Assembly (NCBI GenBank): GCA_002405405.1
Contig: DHLT01000216.1
Span: 2,406-8,433 of the forward strand
DNA from: Ignavibacteria bacterium UBA4661
Lineage (GTDB): Bacteria > Bacteroidota > Ignavibacteria > Kapaibacteriales > UBA4661
Length of the DNA stretch: 6,028 nt
Direction: 5' to 3'
Each line of letters opens with the position of its first letter. Position 1 is the first letter of the stretch. This document shows, piece by piece, positions 4,819 to 6,028 of this stretch. The notes below the pieces were generated by a model. The model ran no database searches and had not been told where the DNA came from. It was given only the letters and a program-made list of their open reading frames with translations. The position numbers were made by a program, and so were the translations under genes.

Positions 4819-6028
4819 TTGAAATACCGTTGGACACAGTACAATGCTGACACAACCGTTGTTTCCCAAATCGCTCATGCACTTTCTTTACCGCACAGTA
4901 TCGCAAAAATACTGAATTCAAGAGCCATCAATGATACGTATACGGCGCAATCCTTTTTCAAACCTGATCTTAAGCTGTTGCACTCGCCTCTGCTTATGGA
5001 CGGAATGGAAACAGCTGTACAGCGTATCCTTCGTGCTCTTGAATCAAAGGAATTGATTCGTATATACGGCGATTATGATGTAGACGGCACAGTCAGTACC
5101 GCAATGCTCCTGCACTTTTTGCAAGCAGTAGGAGCGAATGCCGAATTTTATGTTTCTGATCGTTTCACAGAGGGATATGGTATCTCTTCTGAAGCGATAC
5201 GTGAGGCTCATGCCGATGGCGTGCATGTTTTTATTTCCGTTGATACCGGCGTAACTGCAGTTGAGCCAATTCGACTCGCACAGTCGCTGGGGATTGATTG
5301 CATTATTTGCGATCATCACGAGCCGGGTGATTCCCTGCCCCCTGCTTTAGCTGTTCTTGATCCAATCAAGGGAACCTGCTCCTATCCGTACAAGCATTTG
5401 TGCGGTTGTGGCGTTACCTTCAAACTCATCCAAGGTCTTTGTAATGCTCTTGGAAAATCTGAGCTTGCCTACGAATACCTCGATTATACTGCTATTGCTA
5501 CGTCCTCCGACATGGTACCTCTAACCGGTGAGAATAGAATTTTAGTGCATTTCGGTCTGGAAAAACTCAACGATAAGCCACGCCCCGGTATTGCAGGTCT
5601 GCTCGTGTGTACGAATACGCCAATTGGTACGATTACCAGTGCAACTATTGCCTTCAATCTTGCTCCGCGTATCAATGCCGCCGGGCGTTTGGGCGATGCT
5701 AGCCGTGCCGTTGAATTGATGCTCTCAGAAAATGAACTCCATGCGTTTCGTTTGGCACAAGAATTAGAAAGCAACAATTATCAACGCCGATCTATCGATG
5801 AAAAAACATTCCGCGAAGCCCGCGAAATGGCGGAAGAACTCATCAACAAACATCAGTACCGCTCGCTGGTCTTGCACAATCCTGATTGGCATGTTGGTGT
5901 TATCAACATTGTTGCTTCTCGCTTGGTTGAACGTTTTCATTTGCCGACCATTATGCTGACTAGTTTAGACGGTGTGGCGAAAGGCTCAGCGCGCTGTATT
6001 AAAAATTTTGATATTCATACCGCACTCA
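4819..6028 (+). CDS. recJ: single-stranded-DNA-specific exonuclease RecJ (3' truncated)
   Basis: About 403 residues are visible; full RecJ is usually near 570, so the C-terminal OB domain lies beyond the window. RecJ degrades single-stranded DNA 5' to 3' in RecF-pathway recombination and mismatch and base-excision repair. The DHH phosphoesterase core is clear: motif I DYDVDG (85-90), D142 in 'ISVDTG', DHH (165-167), and D231 in 'TSSDMVP'. Next come 'PRINAAGR' (283-290), the DHHA1 region 'WHVGVINIVASRL' (357-369), GSAR (389-392) and 'NFDIHTAL' (396-403). The start is TTG at 4819, giving the family-like opening M-KYRW. The frame is closed upstream by a TGA at 4768, and the first in-frame ATG is codon 60, inside the conserved region. 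No SD is seen. It is divergent from rsgA. Confidence 0.95.
   Translation, partial: MKYRWTQYNADTTVVSQIAHALSLPHSIAKILNSRAINDTYTAQSFFKPDLKLLHSPLLMDGMETAVQRILRALESKELIRIYGDYDVDGTVSTAMLLHFLQAVGANAEFYVSDRFTEGYGISSEAIREAHADGVHVFISVDTGVTAVEPIRLAQSLGIDCIICDHHEPGDSLPPALAVLDPIKGTCSYPYKHLCGCGVTFKLIQGLCNALGKSELAYEYLDYTAIATSSDMVPLTGENRILVHFGLEKLNDKPRPGIAGLLVCTNTPIGTITSATIAFNLAPRINAAGRLGDASRAVELMLSENELHAFRLAQELESNNYQRRSIDEKTFREAREMAEELINKHQYRSLVLHNPDWHVGVINIVASRLVERFHLPTIMLTSLDGVAKGSARCIKNFDIHTAL

Noticed and set aside
5044..5319. minus-strand frames opposite recJ (also 5484-5777)
   Set aside because: They are shadows of the recJ frame, whose DHH motifs are unmistakable.
1..6028. tRNA, rRNA, CRISPR array, insertion sequence or defence system
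   Set aside because: No cloverleaf, regularly spaced repeats, terminal inverted repeats, transposase or nuclease/toxin domains were seen on either strand; all long frames are accounted for by the genes listed.

Overview
The window looks like a chromosomal stretch from a member of the Bacteroidota/Chlorobiota (FCB) group, possibly a Kapabacteria- or Ignavibacteria-like lineage. The phylum-level guess rests on three things. The RecJ, S21 and BNR-protein tail read like FCB versions of those families. One clean promoter has the Bacteroidetes-type TTG / TAnnTTTG layout. Most starts lack a Shine-Dalgarno (SD) sequence. The genus cannot be told from this sequence.

Layout. (1) Positions 2-412, plus: the 3' end of a large BNR/sortilin-like repeat protein, of which only the C-terminal helical region is inside the window. 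(2) Positions 438-472: a strong bidirectional terminator between that gene and the convergent rpsU. (3) Positions 490-1295, minus: a promoter, a 143-residue protein with a C-terminal UvrD/CarD-like Tudor (SH3-like) domain, an 86-nt spacer, then rpsU (ribosomal protein bS21) with a GTG start and a strong SD. (4) Positions 1393-3422, plus: two membrane-anchored family 2 glycosyltransferases 32 nt apart, probably one operon. (5) Positions 3446-4678, minus: rsgA, the circularly permuted 30S-assembly GTPase, convergent with the glycosyltransferases across a 23-nt gap. (6) Positions 4679-4818: an AT-rich divergent intergenic region. (7) Positions 4819-6028, plus: recJ, the single-strand 5'-3' exonuclease, starting at TTG and cut by the window end.

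How the genes relate. The two glycosyltransferases probably act together on a lipid-linked or cell-surface glycan. rpsU and rsgA both serve the small ribosomal subunit but are not in one operon. The most notable signal is translational. rpsU carries an 8-nt perfect match to the anti-SD, while none of the other four testable genes has a normally placed SD. That pattern is known for autoregulated rpsU in Bacteroidota that occlude the anti-SD. The Tudor-domain gene just upstream of rpsU is the least characterised gene here. No mobile element, CRISPR array, tRNA or rRNA was seen, and nothing in the window looks like a defence or mobile system.
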